64,000 nt of DNA from Flavobacterium poyangense (GTDB lineage Bacteria > Bacteroidota > Bacteroidia > Flavobacteriales > Flavobacteriaceae), in assembly GCF_011751075.1 (NCBI RefSeq), contig NZ_JAALLN010000005.1, forward strand, positions 1-64,000. Reading direction: 5' to 3'. Under the pieces are notes generated by a model. The model saw only the letters and a list, made by a program, of their open reading frames with translations, searched no databases and was not told the DNA's origin. Position numbers and translations under genes: made by a program. Of this stretch, positions 34,504-43,107 are shown one piece after another (position 1 is the first letter of the stretch; every line of letters begins with the position of its first letter).

Positions 34504-35016
34504 TCAAATATCGGTAGGGGTATTTGTGAGCGAAATTAAAACCTTCCATTCGTCTAATTTTGATTCGAAAGTTTTACCGGCATTTGCGGGACTCGATGAT
34601 GGGAGTGTAATGAGTTGATATGATTTTTCAAGAACAACATATTTTTTAAAGAATGCAGCAGCTTTTTGCCCGTTAAAAAGAATGGTTGTAATTTTTGGAT
34701 GTTCCTTTAAAAAGGATTCGAAGTCATTGGCAACTTCATTTTTTATGGCGCTGTCCAGACTTCCAACTCTGTCACAGTATTGTAGAACATCCCAAATGGC
34801 AATATTGTTTTTTTGCAAAAGTGCTTTCCTGGTTTCATAATCATTTGAAAAGTCTTCTTTTAAAATCAGGAATAAAAATTTCCAGAAATTGTTTTGGTTA
34901 TGGCCATAATATTGGTTGAGTTCTAAAGATTTTATTCCGGGCATTGTCCCTAAAATCAAAACGTTAGACTGAGCAGAGCTAAAGGGAGGGAACGAAAAAC
35001 TTTTCATGTATCTCAT
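34504..35016 (-). CDS. DNA-deoxyinosine / mismatch-type uracil glycosylase
   Basis: This 170-residue cytosolic base-excision enzyme belongs to the uracil-DNA glycosylase superfamily. Signature residues: ILGTMPGIKSLELNQYYGHNQNNFWKF (residues 20-46, motif 1 and the YYGH/NxFW block typical of the deoxyinosine glycosylase branch), DVLQYCDRVGSLDSAI, and a C-terminal LPSSSPANA loop. The active-site Asn-type residue of motif 1 is replaced as usual in this branch. Two in-frame ATGs three codons apart are possible starts. Confidence 0.88.
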   Translation of the reverse strand: MRYMKSFSFPPFSSAQSNVLILGTMPGIKSLELNQYYGHNQNNFWKFLFLILKEDFSNDYETRKALLQKNNIAIWDVLQYCDRVGSLDSAIKNEVANDFESFLKEHPKITTILFNGQKAAAFFKKYVVLEKSYQLITLPSSSPANAGKTFESKLDEWKVLISLTNTPTDI

Positions 35017-35129
35017 TGAAATTTAATAGAAAACAAGTTGGTTAAGATAATCATTTAAAAGAAATTATTACACATAGAAATAGAACTAAATGTACAGTGT
35101 AAATGCTGTTGTCCTGCCTCTGCAAAAGA

Positions 35130-36329
35130 CTATCTTCCAAATCTGTAATACTGTAAATCAGGATGTTTTTTATCTTCAATCGAATGTAGAATGGAGTTCA
35201 TTCCGATGGTACTAAAGGTGATTCCGTTTCCACCGAAACCTAAAACGTAATGTTCATTTTTATTCGGATTTGGTTTTCCGAAATACGGTAAACCATCTTT
35301 GGTTTCACCAAAAGTTCCGGCCCAGGAATAATCTATTTTGAAATGTATTTTGGGAAATTTTCTTTGGAATTTGTTCAATAGAAATTGTTCTTTTTTAGGG
35401 AGTAGTTTATCCCGTTTTTTCGGGTCTTTAAATTCCTCATCTCCGCCACCCATAATGATTCGGTTGTCTTGTGTCCCTCTAAAATATAAATACGGAGATG
35501 AAGTATCCCAAAATATAGCAGTTTTAAAATATTTTGGCAATTCCGGAAAGCTTTCCGAAGCAATTACATAAGTACTTTTTAGATCAACAACCTTCTCTGT
35601 GAGCGTCTCGGTGCTTTCATAACCGCTACAGTGTACAACATGATCTGCAATAATATTGTATTTTTCTTCAGTATGCGCAATAAGTTTTCCTTTTTGAGTT
35701 TGTATAGTCGTAATATTTGTGCGATCGAAAATACGCATACCTTTTTTTTCGCAATAGCGAATTAAGTCCTGAGCAAATTGATAGGGATCCATAACCGCTG
35801 CAGTTTTAGATTCTATTGCGGCCAGTGCATTTAATCCCAACCTTTCAAGATCCCATTTTTCGAGCCAGCTTACATCAAAACCATTTTCTTTCCGGCATTT
35901 GAATTCTGCTTTTAGAAACGGAAGGTCCTTTTTTAAGGAGCAGAAATAAATACTTTTTTTGAATTCAAACTGGCAGTCACTTTTTATAGTATCGACTATC
36001 GCCCGGAGATCAAAAATGGCTTTTTTTCCGTTCCGGTAACTGTCAATTGCACATTCTAAACCTCTGGTTTTTATTAATTCATGCAATGCAATATCAATTT
36101 CATATTGCAATAGTGCCGTACTCGCAGCAGTGCTTCCGTTGCAAATATCACGACGGTCAGCCATTACGACTTTTTTTCCTTCGTTTATGAGTTTATATGC
36201 AATCAAAGCTCCGGTAATTCCTCCACCAATAATTAAAATTTCCGTTTCTAAATCGGAACTTATAGAGGGGTAACTTATTTTCATTGCGTGTTTTAATGGC
36301 CAAAAGGTTTCTGTTGAACGTAGCTTCAT
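35130..36329 (-). CDS. FAD-dependent oxidoreductase (DAO family)
   Basis: This 399-residue flavoprotein has the N-terminal dinucleotide fold EILIIGGGITGALIAYKL...VVMADRRD and the DAO-type C-terminal return: SWAGTFGETKDGLPYFG and FGGNGITFSTIG, which close over the FAD. The family oxidises amino acids or related amines. The start ATG overlaps the end of the permease-like gene by four bases (ATGA), so they are co-transcribed. Specific substrate unknown. Confidence 0.9.
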   Translation of the reverse strand: MKLRSTETFWPLKHAMKISYPSISSDLETEILIIGGGITGALIAYKLINEGKKVVMADRRDICNGSTAASTALLQYEIDIALHELIKTRGLECAIDSYRNGKKAIFDLRAIVDTIKSDCQFEFKKSIYFCSLKKDLPFLKAEFKCRKENGFDVSWLEKWDLERLGLNALAAIESKTAAVMDPYQFAQDLIRYCEKKGMRIFDRTNITTIQTQKGKLIAHTEEKYNIIADHVVHCSGYESTETLTEKVVDLKSTYVIASESFPELPKYFKTAIFWDTSSPYLYFRGTQDNRIIMGGGDEEFKDPKKRDKLLPKKEQFLLNKFQRKFPKIHFKIDYSWAGTFGETKDGLPYFGKPNPNKNEHYVLGFGGNGITFSTIGMNSILHSIEDKKHPDLQYYRFGR

Positions 36330-36814
36330 TTTTTTGTGCTTTTTGGGGTGCGTATTTTGGTTCTGTTTTTATCTTTTCGTTGGTGTTGTTCGTGTGCTTC
36401 TGCGATAGAGTGTGAGGTTCGTACACTTTCTTCATTTTTAGCCAGTTCGCTAAGTCTGCGGTAATATTTCTGCACGATGATCATTTCTTCTTCGGTCATG
36501 CTTTCAATATCTACGAGGCTATTACTGGAATATTCGTTGGAAGCAACCAATTCGTTTAATTTGAGTTGAATAGCCAGTGAATCTTTATTTTGCGCTTTCT
36601 GAATAAGAAAAACCATAAGGAAGGTAATAATCGTTGTCCCGGTATTGATCACTAATTGCCAGGTTTCGGAATAATCGAAAAAAGGACCACAAACAGCCCA
36701 GACAACAACAATGGTGAAAGCACTAATAAAAGCAGTTGTACTTCCTGCTGCCTTTGAAACCTGTGATGCAAATCTTTCGAATGCACTGGTGTTACTCTGT
36801 TTTTTAGTTTTCAT
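36326..36814 (-). CDS. Low-affinity iron permease family membrane protein
   Basis: This 162-residue protein has two membrane segments (TAFISAFTIVVVWAVCGPF and TWQLVINTGTTIITFLMVFLIQ) separated by the conserved FDYSETWQ, then a helical cytosolic part (KDSLAIQLKLNELV). This matches the bacterial branch of the low-affinity iron permease family (Fet4-related, PF04120). Iron transport in bacteria is not proven for this family. The gene lies 6 bp after the MCE gene, and couples with the FAD oxidoreductase downstream. Confidence 0.88.
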   Translation of the reverse strand: MKTKKQSNTSAFERFASQVSKAAGSTTAFISAFTIVVVWAVCGPFFDYSETWQLVINTGTTIITFLMVFLIQKAQNKDSLAIQLKLNELVASNEYSSNSLVDIESMTEEEMIIVQKYYRRLSELAKNEESVRTSHSIAEAHEQHQRKDKNRTKIRTPKSTKK

Positions 36815-36820
36815 CGCAAT

Positions 36821-37639
36821 TTATTTTTTGTTTTTTTCAGCATCCGTTTTTTTAGCATCCTCTTCTTTTTGCTTTTCGTCTTTGGCTTTTTGTTCTTTTT
36901 CCTTTTGCTCTTTTTCTTTATCTTCTTTCTGTTGTTTTTCTTCTTTTAGCTGTTCTTGTTCTTTCTCTTTTTGCTTTTCTTTTTTCTTGTAATAGCCTCT
37001 AAACAGAAAGTTGCTTTTGGCTGCTTCCATATTATCGCTAAAACCTTTCGTTCCGGTTTCGAGATTAGAGAGTGTATTAGAAACGCTGTTTGCCATTTTA
37101 TCATCCCTTACCAATCGGGCCAAAGCTCCGTTTCCGTTATTCATACTATGACTGAAAATTGCCAGTTCTTCAGAAATAACGCCTACATTATCAACGCTTT
37201 TTTTGACACTTTTCATGATGTCGTTCATTTCGATTCCATTGATTGAAGCGATTTTTCCATTGTTCTGAATTACTTTTTGAGAACGTACACCGGGAGAAAT
37301 GGTAAGCACTTTGTCTCCCATTAATCCATCGGAGCCAATGCTGGCACGAGCGTCTGTTTTTATAAATTCACGAACTTCATCTTTTATAACCATACCCACC
37401 ACAACAGAAGAGTCATTGATCAATCGGATTTCTTCGATTGTACCAATGTTTATTCCCGAAAAACGAACATTATTCCCCACTTGTAAACCGCTTACGGTTT
37501 TAAAATCAGAGGTTATTCTGAAGGTATTGCCAAACAGGTTTTTTTGTTTCCCAATAAAATAAATGGCAAGTATAAACAGCAACAAACCTATTGTTACAAA
37601 CATTCCTAATTTCCAAGTATATCCAGATTGCTTTGCCAT
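36821..37639 (-). CDS. MCE (MlaD) family protein with long charged tail
   Basis: This 272-residue periplasm-facing lipid-binding subunit of an Mla-type transporter has an N-terminal membrane anchor (LGMFVTIGLLLFILAIYFIG), an MCE domain at about 40-115 (VSGLQVGNNVRFSGINIGTIEEI, SIGSDGLMGDKVL), a helical spacer and, from about residue 218, a tail of almost pure Lys/Glu/Gln. The charged tail is unusual beside the compact MlaD of Proteobacteria; its low-complexity coding strand creates a false Ser/Phe-rich frame on the other strand. It is the third gene of the permease-ATPase-MCE operon. Confidence 0.92.
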   Translation of the reverse strand: MAKQSGYTWKLGMFVTIGLLLFILAIYFIGKQKNLFGNTFRITSDFKTVSGLQVGNNVRFSGINIGTIEEIRLINDSSVVVGMVIKDEVREFIKTDARASIGSDGLMGDKVLTISPGVRSQKVIQNNGKIASINGIEMNDIMKSVKKSVDNVGVISEELAIFSHSMNNGNGALARLVRDDKMANSVSNTLSNLETGTKGFSDNMEAAKSNFLFRGYYKKKEKQKEKEQEQLKEEKQQKEDKEKEQKEKEQKAKDEKQKEEDAKKTDAEKNKK

Positions 37640-37657
37640 GATTTCTATTTTTTAGTT

Positions 37658-38437
37658 TTATTTAAAGAAAGAACTTACCCATTGATCTTCACTTTTTTCT
37701 AATTCTTTATAAGTGCCCTCGGCATGTATAAGACCTTCTTTTAGTACCATAATGCGGTCAGCGGTGAGTTTTGCGCAAGCCATATCGTGCGTAATGATGA
37801 TAGACGTTGTTTTGCGTTTGTGCTTGATATCAAGTATTAATTCGCTTATTTCTCTTGAAGTTATCGTGTCTAATCCAGTTGTAGGTTCATCGTAAAGAAT
37901 AATTTCAGGTTTTAAAATAAGAGTACGGGCCAGACCAATTCTCTTTTGCATACCACCCGATAATTCAGAAGGCATTTTATCTATTGCATCACTCAGCCCT
38001 ACATTATCAAGAGCTTCCATAACTTCGTTTTCCACTTCTTCAGAGGTTAAATCTCTTTTATGTTTTTTTAAGGTAAAAGCGAGATTTTCTCTAACCGACA
38101 TAGAATCATACAATGCTCCACTTTGAAACAGAAAACCAATTCGGACTCTGATTTCGTTCAGTTCCTTTTTTTTAAGATGCAAAACGTTCTCGTCAAATAC
38201 TTTTATTTCGCCCTGATCGGGTTCAATCAAACCAACGATACATTTTATTGTTACCGATTTACCGGAACCGGAACGGCCTAAAATGACTAAATCTTCCCCT
38301 TTGTTTACGGTAAGATTGACGCCTTTCAGAACCTCGTTATCTTTACCAAATGTTTTGCATAGGTTTTTGATCTCGATTATCGGAGTTTGATTTTTCTCTT
38401 TTGCTTCAGGTTTGCTATGTTTTTTTGCTTCGATCAT
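37658..38437 (-). CDS. Mla-type ABC transporter ATP-binding protein
   Basis: This 259-residue ATPase carries Walker A GRSGSGKS, Q-loop FLFQSGALYD, signature LSGGMQKR and Walker B IILYDEPTTGLD, with the H-loop in IIITHDMA. The FQSGALYDSM and GGMQKR patterns are typical of MlaF, the phospholipid-transport ATPase. The first 18 residues are a polar extension. It lies 2 bp from the permease gene and 18 bp from the MCE gene, forming the core complex that moves lipids between inner and outer membranes. Confidence 0.94.
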   Translation of the reverse strand: MIEAKKHSKPEAKEKNQTPIIEIKNLCKTFGKDNEVLKGVNLTVNKGEDLVILGRSGSGKSVTIKCIVGLIEPDQGEIKVFDENVLHLKKKELNEIRVRIGFLFQSGALYDSMSVRENLAFTLKKHKRDLTSEEVENEVMEALDNVGLSDAIDKMPSELSGGMQKRIGLARTLILKPEIILYDEPTTGLDTITSREISELILDIKHKRKTTSIIITHDMACAKLTADRIMVLKEGLIHAEGTYKELEKSEDQWVSSFFK

Positions 38438-38439
38438 TT

Positions 38440-39198
38440 TTAAAAGATTAAATCAGTTAATTGTACAGCAATCATATCTATAATAAAAATGGACAATGAA
38501 GCCGTCACCACTGCTGAGTTTGCGGCTTTCCCCACGCTTTCGGTTCCATTTACAGCATTAAAGCCCTTGTAACAGCCAATCATTCCAATAAAAAAACCAA
38601 AGAAAAATGTTTTGATAGTGGCCGGAATGAGATCGGAATAGTTCAATGATTCGAAAATTTGGGTAAGGAAACGATTCAAATTGATATCATCGTGAATGGT
38701 GATTCCGATATAGCCGCCAAGAATCCCGACAGCATCCGCAAAAATGACCAATAGCGGCACCATCAAAGTCGTAGCCAAAATGCGTGTTACAACCAGATAA
38801 TTATACGGATTTATAGCTGAAACCTCCATGGCATCAATCTGTTCTGTCACTTTCATCGATCCAAGTTCGGCGCCAATACCCGATGAAATTTTTCCGGCGC
38901 AAATTAGAGCTGTAATAACCGGGGCAATTTCGCGTATCAAGGAAAGTGCTACCATTCCGGGCAACCAGGATTGGGCTCCGAATTCTGCCAAGGTCGGGCG
39001 GGATTGAAGCGTAAGCACCAAACCCATAATAAACCCTGTAATAACAACAAGCGGTAAGGATTTATAACCCATAATATAACATTGCTTTCTGAGCTCTTTG
39101 AGTTCATAAGGAGGAATAAAAATTTCCTTAAAAAACCTGCCCGCAAACAATGTTACATTTCCTACCTCTTCGAATGTATTTTTTAAAGTGAGAATCAA
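38440..39198 (-). CDS. MlaE family ABC transporter permease
   Basis: This 252-residue permease has five or six membrane segments, the conserved LPLVVITGFIMGLVLTLQ and the EQIDAMEVSAINPYNYLVVTRILATTLMVP cytoplasmic-face motif (given in parts: EQIDAMEVSAINP, YLVVTRILATTLMVP) that couples to the ATPase. It is the first gene of the Mla operon. The complex likely maintains outer-membrane lipid asymmetry; in Bacteroidota the partner set at the outer membrane is not known from this window. Confidence 0.94.
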   Translation of the reverse strand: MILTLKNTFEEVGNVTLFAGRFFKEIFIPPYELKELRKQCYIMGYKSLPLVVITGFIMGLVLTLQSRPTLAEFGAQSWLPGMVALSLIREIAPVITALICAGKISSGIGAELGSMKVTEQIDAMEVSAINPYNYLVVTRILATTLMVPLLVIFADAVGILGGYIGITIHDDINLNRFLTQIFESLNYSDLIPATIKTFFFGFFIGMIGCYKGFNAVNGTESVGKAANSAVVTASLSIFIIDMIAVQLTDLIF

Positions 39199-39366
39199 AA
39201 TACGTTGTTTTAGTTATTGTATCTAAACTTAAAAGCATCGTTTAACTAAAAACTACTTTTAGATTATTGATCATAATAAAGTTAGCTTGGTAATAGACGA
39301 AAAATATTACAGAACTTTTTGGGAAGTTTATATAATTTACATCGTAGAGATTCGTATAAATAAGAG

Positions 39367-39396
39367 AGCCTCTCAATTATTAGTGCTTGAGAGGCT
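39367..39396 (-). terminator. Hairpin, likely terminator of the 153-residue membrane protein gene
   Basis: Stem AGCCTCTCAA/TTGAGAGGCT (10 bp perfect). The T-run is weak on both sides, so efficiency is uncertain. Confidence 0.5.
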
Positions 39397-39410
39397 TTCG
39401 GGGTATTGTG

Positions 39411-39480
39411 AGGTGTATATTGTAAAATGTATATTGTAAGATGTAAGATGTGAAATGTAAAATGTAAAATGTGAAATGTG
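39411..39480. repeat. AAATGTA/TATATTGTA heptamer array
   Basis: About nine degenerate units grade from ATATTGTA through AAGATGT to AAATGTG. The same word family occurs at 22377-22423, 27889-28010 and 52770-52810, always between genes. Confidence 0.75.
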
Positions 39481-39496
39481 CTGGTTTAGCGAATAA

Positions 39497-39958
39497 TTAC
39501 TTGCTGTAATATTTTTTAGTGACAAATGCAATCGGGAGTCCAATACAGAATATTAGGATTAGGATGGACAATAAGGTAGGGAAGTCCAGACTTTTTGCGG
39601 GTAAAACGGGGAATACGATTGGTAAAACAACCAGATTCATTACGATCCAAACTAAAATACCGTATAATATTCCGGAGGCAAAAACGCTCCTTTTTAAGAG
39701 TGGTAGGTACGGATAAATAGTAAAGTAAAACCAGGCGAAAAGAAATGCAATCAGGAAATGCAAACCAAGTCCATACCAAGCCATTTGGGGGCCTGCCGTA
39801 TACGCTTCTTTTTTGAAAACACCGCTGGCAATAGATTGTAAAATTTTTATGGGTGTCGTTTTTTGTAGAATAAGAGCGTAAATGATAATTGCAGCAAGAA
39901 TATCTAAGGTTCCGGCAATTAATCCTGATAAAAAAACAGTTCCGACTTTTGAATTCAT
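39497..39958 (-). CDS. Small inner-membrane protein, four helices
   Basis: This 153-residue protein has four hydrophobic segments: LSGLIAGTLDILAAIIIYALI, GLGLHFLIAFLFAWFYF, GILYGILVWIVMNLVVLPIVF and LLSILILIFCIGLPIAFV. The order and the GLHF...YGILVW motifs recall YagU/DUF1440-like membrane proteins, but I am not certain of that name. No operon partners are close. Function unknown. Confidence 0.7.
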   Translation of the reverse strand: MNSKVGTVFLSGLIAGTLDILAAIIIYALILQKTTPIKILQSIASGVFKKEAYTAGPQMAWYGLGLHFLIAFLFAWFYFTIYPYLPLLKRSVFASGILYGILVWIVMNLVVLPIVFPVLPAKSLDFPTLLSILILIFCIGLPIAFVTKKYYSK

Positions 39959-39999
39959 ATATTAAAGATGATTTAGATTGAACAGCTATTATTTTATAC

Positions 40000-40178
40000 T
40001 ATTGGGCGCAATTCGTAAAAATTGTACTTCACTCATGCAAGCCTATATTTTGGCTTATAAGGAGTACAAAAAAGGCACATTTCACATAGTCAAGCTATGA
40101 TGATTTAAACAAGTGAAACGCCTTTACTTCGTTTTTAAAACTATGTGTCTATGTGTTAAAAAATTAGTACGCCCAATA
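40000..40178. repeat. MITE-like segment with 9-bp terminal inverted repeats
   Basis: TATTGGGCG (40000-40008) and CGCCCAATA (40170-40178) bound a 179-bp gene-free segment that also holds internal ACATAGTC/CTATGTG pairs. It fills nearly the whole gap between two genes. No target-site duplication is evident. Confidence 0.4.
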
Positions 40179-40185
40179 CGTTGAC

Positions 40186-40695
40186 TTACTGTTTTATCAC
40201 TATTTTAGAGATGGTATCTAATTGTCTAAGATGCCTTGTAATATGAATAAGGGCGAAATTAATCCATTCATAAAAGGTAAATTTACCAAAACCCGGAAGT
40301 TCAAAATCCTGATAGGTTAAGGTCAGATCATACGTTTCTGAGACATTTAATAATTCCTCTTCTATTTTTAACAGAGCTAAAGTTAATGAATTTTTGTTAT
40401 ACTCTATATTCTCAGGAGTCAAGAAGTCGGCGGCCTGCATCTTTAGTTCAAAATTATAGAAAAGAGCTTCTATATCTTTTATTTTCTCATCCGGTTTTCT
40501 TGTTGTTTTTTCAGTTTCTCCCTCAAACATTTCGGGATAACCGGAACAGCCCAGAATAAGATGTCTGATGACTTGCGCTGCGGTCCAGCTACCTTCAAAA
40601 GGAACGGTATTCAATTCACTTTCAGAAAAGGAAGAAAGTGAAGTATTCAGTTTTTTAAAGGTGGTAACGATATTTTCCTGAAGTGCTGTTTTCAT
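40186..40695 (-). CDS. DinB family protein
   Basis: This 169-residue four-helix-bundle protein shows the DinB_2 pattern: an N-terminal helix, GSWTAAQVIRHLILGCSGY with the first metal-binding His, and a C-terminal WINFALIHITRHLRQLDTI with the HxxxH-like pair. Family members bind a divalent metal and often act as thiol-dependent transferases, but most are uncharacterised. The gene has no tight neighbours. Confidence 0.85.
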   Translation of the reverse strand: MKTALQENIVTTFKKLNTSLSSFSESELNTVPFEGSWTAAQVIRHLILGCSGYPEMFEGETEKTTRKPDEKIKDIEALFYNFELKMQAADFLTPENIEYNKNSLTLALLKIEEELLNVSETYDLTLTYQDFELPGFGKFTFYEWINFALIHITRHLRQLDTISKIVIKQ

Positions 40696-40746
40696 TTTTT
40701 AAATTTTAAATTAAGAGTTAGAAAACTAATGTATTGCGTTTTTTGC

Positions 40747-40956
40747 TTACAATAAGGCTTCACACCAATAGCCGTGTGAATTTAAAAGAGCTATAATTTT
40801 TGTATTTGAAATGGAGGAACCGTGAATGCGCAGAATTTTATCACAGTCTTCCAGATCAAAACTGATCAGGCTGTTTGGAAAATGCTCAAGAAGTTTTCCA
40901 ACAATAAGTTTTGATTGGTCTTCTTCCTGAACATTTGTTTTAAAAACTTCAATCAT
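40747..40956 (-). CDS. Small HMA-like fold protein without metal motif
   Basis: This is a 69-residue protein from the ATG at 40956 (MIEVFKTNV); an in-frame ATG at 40977 would overlap the DoxX gene by 11 bp. The beta-alpha-beta pattern (MIEVFKTNV, SKLIVGKLLEHF, LISFDLEDCDKILRIHG, TKIIALLNSHGYWCEAL) suggests a ferredoxin-like fold similar to heavy-metal-associated domains. The CxxC motif is absent. It follows the DoxX-like gene on the same strand and is probably co-transcribed. Confidence 0.7.
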   Translation of the reverse strand: MIEVFKTNVQEEDQSKLIVGKLLEHFPNSLISFDLEDCDKILRIHGSSISNTKIIALLNSHGYWCEALL

Positions 40957-40966
40957 AAATAATGAT

Positions 40967-41347
40967 TTATAACGCAATTCTTTTAAATCGATCCAGTTTA
41001 TGATACGAAAGATAAGAAAGTATCAGAACCGCAAAAACAATTAGCGGGAAAAAGGCCTGAAAACCAATTCCATCAACCGCAAAATGGCTTATGGAAGCAA
41101 ATATAAAGTCGAAGCCAAAACCGGCATAAGCCCATTCTTTGATACGTGCCGGAACCTGCGGAATGATTAAGATTAAAACGCCTAAGATTTTAAAAACGAC
41201 CAAAGCGTTTCCAAAGTATTCCGGATAACCCAAATGGCGGATGCCTTCTTTTGCCAGTTCAGTTTGTGAAGTTAGTGCGGGCATAACACCTTCAAATAAA
41301 AAGATAAGAATAGTAGTAGTCCAGAAGATAATTTTGGTTGATTTCAT
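40967..41347 (-). CDS. DoxX-like membrane protein
   Basis: This 126-residue protein has four membrane helices: IIFWTTTILIFLFEGVMPAL, NALVVFKILGVLILIIPQV, FGFDFIFASISHFAVDG and FFPLIVFAVLILSYLSY. The LGYPEYFG-NALVVFKILG motif is typical of DoxX-like proteins. Known members are linked to redox or quinone biology, but roles vary. A perfect -7 box precedes it. Confidence 0.85.
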   Translation of the reverse strand: MKSTKIIFWTTTILIFLFEGVMPALTSQTELAKEGIRHLGYPEYFGNALVVFKILGVLILIIPQVPARIKEWAYAGFGFDFIFASISHFAVDGIGFQAFFPLIVFAVLILSYLSYHKLDRFKRIAL

Positions 41348-41383
41348 AAGGATTTGTTTAAATGGTTATTGATTAATGAGTTA

Positions 41384-41391
41384 CAAATCTA
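41384..41391 (-). promoter_or_regulatory. -7 box of the DoxX-like gene
   Basis: The minus strand reads TAGATTTG, 37 bp before the ATG. Confidence 0.5.
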
Positions 41392-41482
41392 CTAATCTTA
41401 TTCTTCTTATTAAATACGCATTTACGACTATTTTGGGGGCATTTGCGACAGATGTCGTTATTGGGTTTTGTACGAGTTTGAA

Positions 41483-41610
41483 TTTAACCGCAAAGGTTTA
41501 CTTGTGTTGTGCTGTTTTTTTGCTCGCAAAGTCGCAAAATCGCAAAGTTTTTTGTTTCTGCGTGTTGGACTTGAATTTCTTTGCGGCTTTGCGACTTTGC
41601 GTGAAAATTT
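41483..41610. repeat. AACCGCAAAG-type palindromic repeat (diverged)
   Basis: TTTAACCGCAAAGG on the left and several CGCAAAGTCGCAAAATCGCAAAG / CTTTGCGGCTTTGCGACTTTGCG words (split here) on the right form a long imperfect stem. It belongs to the family seen complete at 50435-50538 and 54213-54316. The 78-codon frame across it is not a gene. Confidence 0.7.
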
Positions 41611-41687
41611 AGGAGCAGAGTCCATAAAGCTCCTGTAAAAAATCACCCACTCCAGTTTTGGAATTTGAAATTTAAAAAATTTGAAAT

Positions 41688-42419
41688 TTAACCAACGATG
41701 TAGTTTTTAATAACAAACAAGTCCTCAAATCCCAATCGGGTATAAATATCTTTTCCCATTGCTGAGGCCTGCAATAAAGCATATTCAGCCTTTAAATCTA
41801 TAGAAAGATTAAGGGCAAACTTCATGATTTCTTCTGCAAGACCCTTGCGTCTCATTTCCGGAATAACACCAAGACCGTGAATACCTGCATAATGATCGGT
41901 TAGATAAAACATTAAGGTGCCAATAGGTTGTTGATCGAGAGAAACTAAATAAAAATGCACTCTTGTGTGATTTTGAATAAGAATTTCTTTGCTAATAACA
42001 TACCCAAAAGCATTTGGATAGAGATCCGCCCAGATTTCAGCATCTTTTTCTGTAGTAACTCGTTTAAAGCCCAGGTTTTTTTCCAGTGTGAATTTTTGGT
42101 CCAGTTTTAGAGCCATTGCCACTTGTTCCGATTTTAGAATCAAACCTTTGGACTCCAGAATTTTGTATGAGTCGCTATTATAAATGTCGAAATAAGGAAT
42201 GGCTAATCCTGAATTTTCTCGCAGTATTGCAACCGCATTTTGAGCATCATTTTCTGAAATATCCTGACGGAGCCATAATTTATTTGGCCAACCCGAATGA
42301 TCTATTTTGCTATATTCTAAAGTATCTTTTTGGTGATAGGATAGAGAAGGGGTTGAGACCGTTTTCCATAAGCCGGTAAGATTATCAATATTGCGTTCAA
42401 CTAAATTGCTATTTTTCAT
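41688..42419 (-). CDS. GNAT family N-acetyltransferase
   Basis: This 243-residue enzyme has an N-terminal half without known motifs and a C-terminal GNAT fold (about 125-243): GTLMFYLTDHYAGIHGLGVIPEMRRKGLAEEIMKFAL (motif A with the R/K-GLA acetyl-CoA loop, quoted in separate parts: GLGVIPEMRRKGLAEEI) and ALLQASAMGKDIYTRLGFED (motif B). It transfers an acetyl group from acetyl-CoA to an unknown amine. A perfect -7 box lies 29 bp upstream. Confidence 0.88.
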   Translation of the reverse strand: MKNSNLVERNIDNLTGLWKTVSTPSLSYHQKDTLEYSKIDHSGWPNKLWLRQDISENDAQNAVAILRENSGLAIPYFDIYNSDSYKILESKGLILKSEQVAMALKLDQKFTLEKNLGFKRVTTEKDAEIWADLYPNAFGYVISKEILIQNHTRVHFYLVSLDQQPIGTLMFYLTDHYAGIHGLGVIPEMRRKGLAEEIMKFALNLSIDLKAEYALLQASAMGKDIYTRLGFEDLFVIKNYIVG

Positions 42420-42447
42420 TGCTTTTGTAATTTGGAAGATTGTACTA

Positions 42448-42455
42448 CAAAGTTA
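42448..42455 (-). promoter_or_regulatory. -7 box of the GNAT gene
   Basis: The minus strand reads TAACTTTG, matching TAnnTTTG. Confidence 0.5.
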
Positions 42456-42492
42456 AGTTAGTAAAAAAGCAAAAACCTTTACATATGTTGAT

Positions 42493-43098
42493 TTAAGGCT
42501 CTTTTTCGAGATTCTTTCTAATTCGGCTTAATTGTGTCGGTGTAATACCTAAGTGTGAGGCGATATGCAGTAACGGGATTCTTTGTGAAATATCAGGATG
42601 TTTATGAAGCAATTGCAGGTATCTTTCGGTCGCATTCTCCATAACTAATGAGATTTCTCTTTTTTCTTTTTCGATTACCCAGTTCTTTTCGAGATAAGCA
42701 ATATAGTAATTTTTAAGATCGTCATTTTCGAAAATCAGCGTTCTGTATTTTTTATAATTGATACTAATTAAAACAGAATCCTCCAAAGCCTCTATTGAAA
42801 AATCGGAAGGGATTTGCTGTAGCGCTGAAGCTTTAGAACCGGCAAAATAACCTTCCAAAAAAATATTTTTGTTATAGGTGTTTCCTTGCCTGTCGGTAAT
42901 AAATGTTCGTAAAGCACCTTTACAGACAAAATAAAGTTCCTTAGAAACCTGACCATTTCGTAATAGAATTGTTCCCTTTTTTACGAATTGAAATTCAAGG
43001 ATATTCTCTATGGATTGCCAGGACTTTTCAGAAATGGGAGCGTAACTTTCAAAAGAGCGTTTTAAGCTTTGGAGTCCTTTATTTTGATCAAAATTCAT
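42493..43098 (-). CDS. Crp/Fnr family transcriptional regulator
   Basis: This 201-residue regulator has a cyclic-nucleotide-binding-like beta barrel at residues 25-120 (KKGTILLRNGQVSKELYFVCKGALRTF) and a C-terminal winged helix (ATERYLQLLHKHPDISQRIP, HIASHLGITPTQLSRIRKNL). This is the common Bacteroidota branch in which the cAMP-contact residues are not conserved. Targets are unknown; the gene is upstream of the GNAT gene in the same direction, 73 bp away. Confidence 0.92.
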   Translation of the reverse strand: MNFDQNKGLQSLKRSFESYAPISEKSWQSIENILEFQFVKKGTILLRNGQVSKELYFVCKGALRTFITDRQGNTYNKNIFLEGYFAGSKASALQQIPSDFSIEALEDSVLISINYKKYRTLIFENDDLKNYYIAYLEKNWVIEKEKREISLVMENATERYLQLLHKHPDISQRIPLLHIASHLGITPTQLSRIRKNLEKEP

Positions 43099-43107
43099 AG
43101 TAAATGT

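Noticed and set aside
36711..37246. Phe/Ser-rich plus-strand ORFs
   Set aside because: They are antisense shadows of the Lys/Glu-rich tail and MCE domain of the minus-strand gene.
41376..41612. 78-codon plus-strand ORF
   Set aside because: It overlaps the divergent promoter of the DoxX-like gene and an AACCGCAAAG repeat; no domain is seen.
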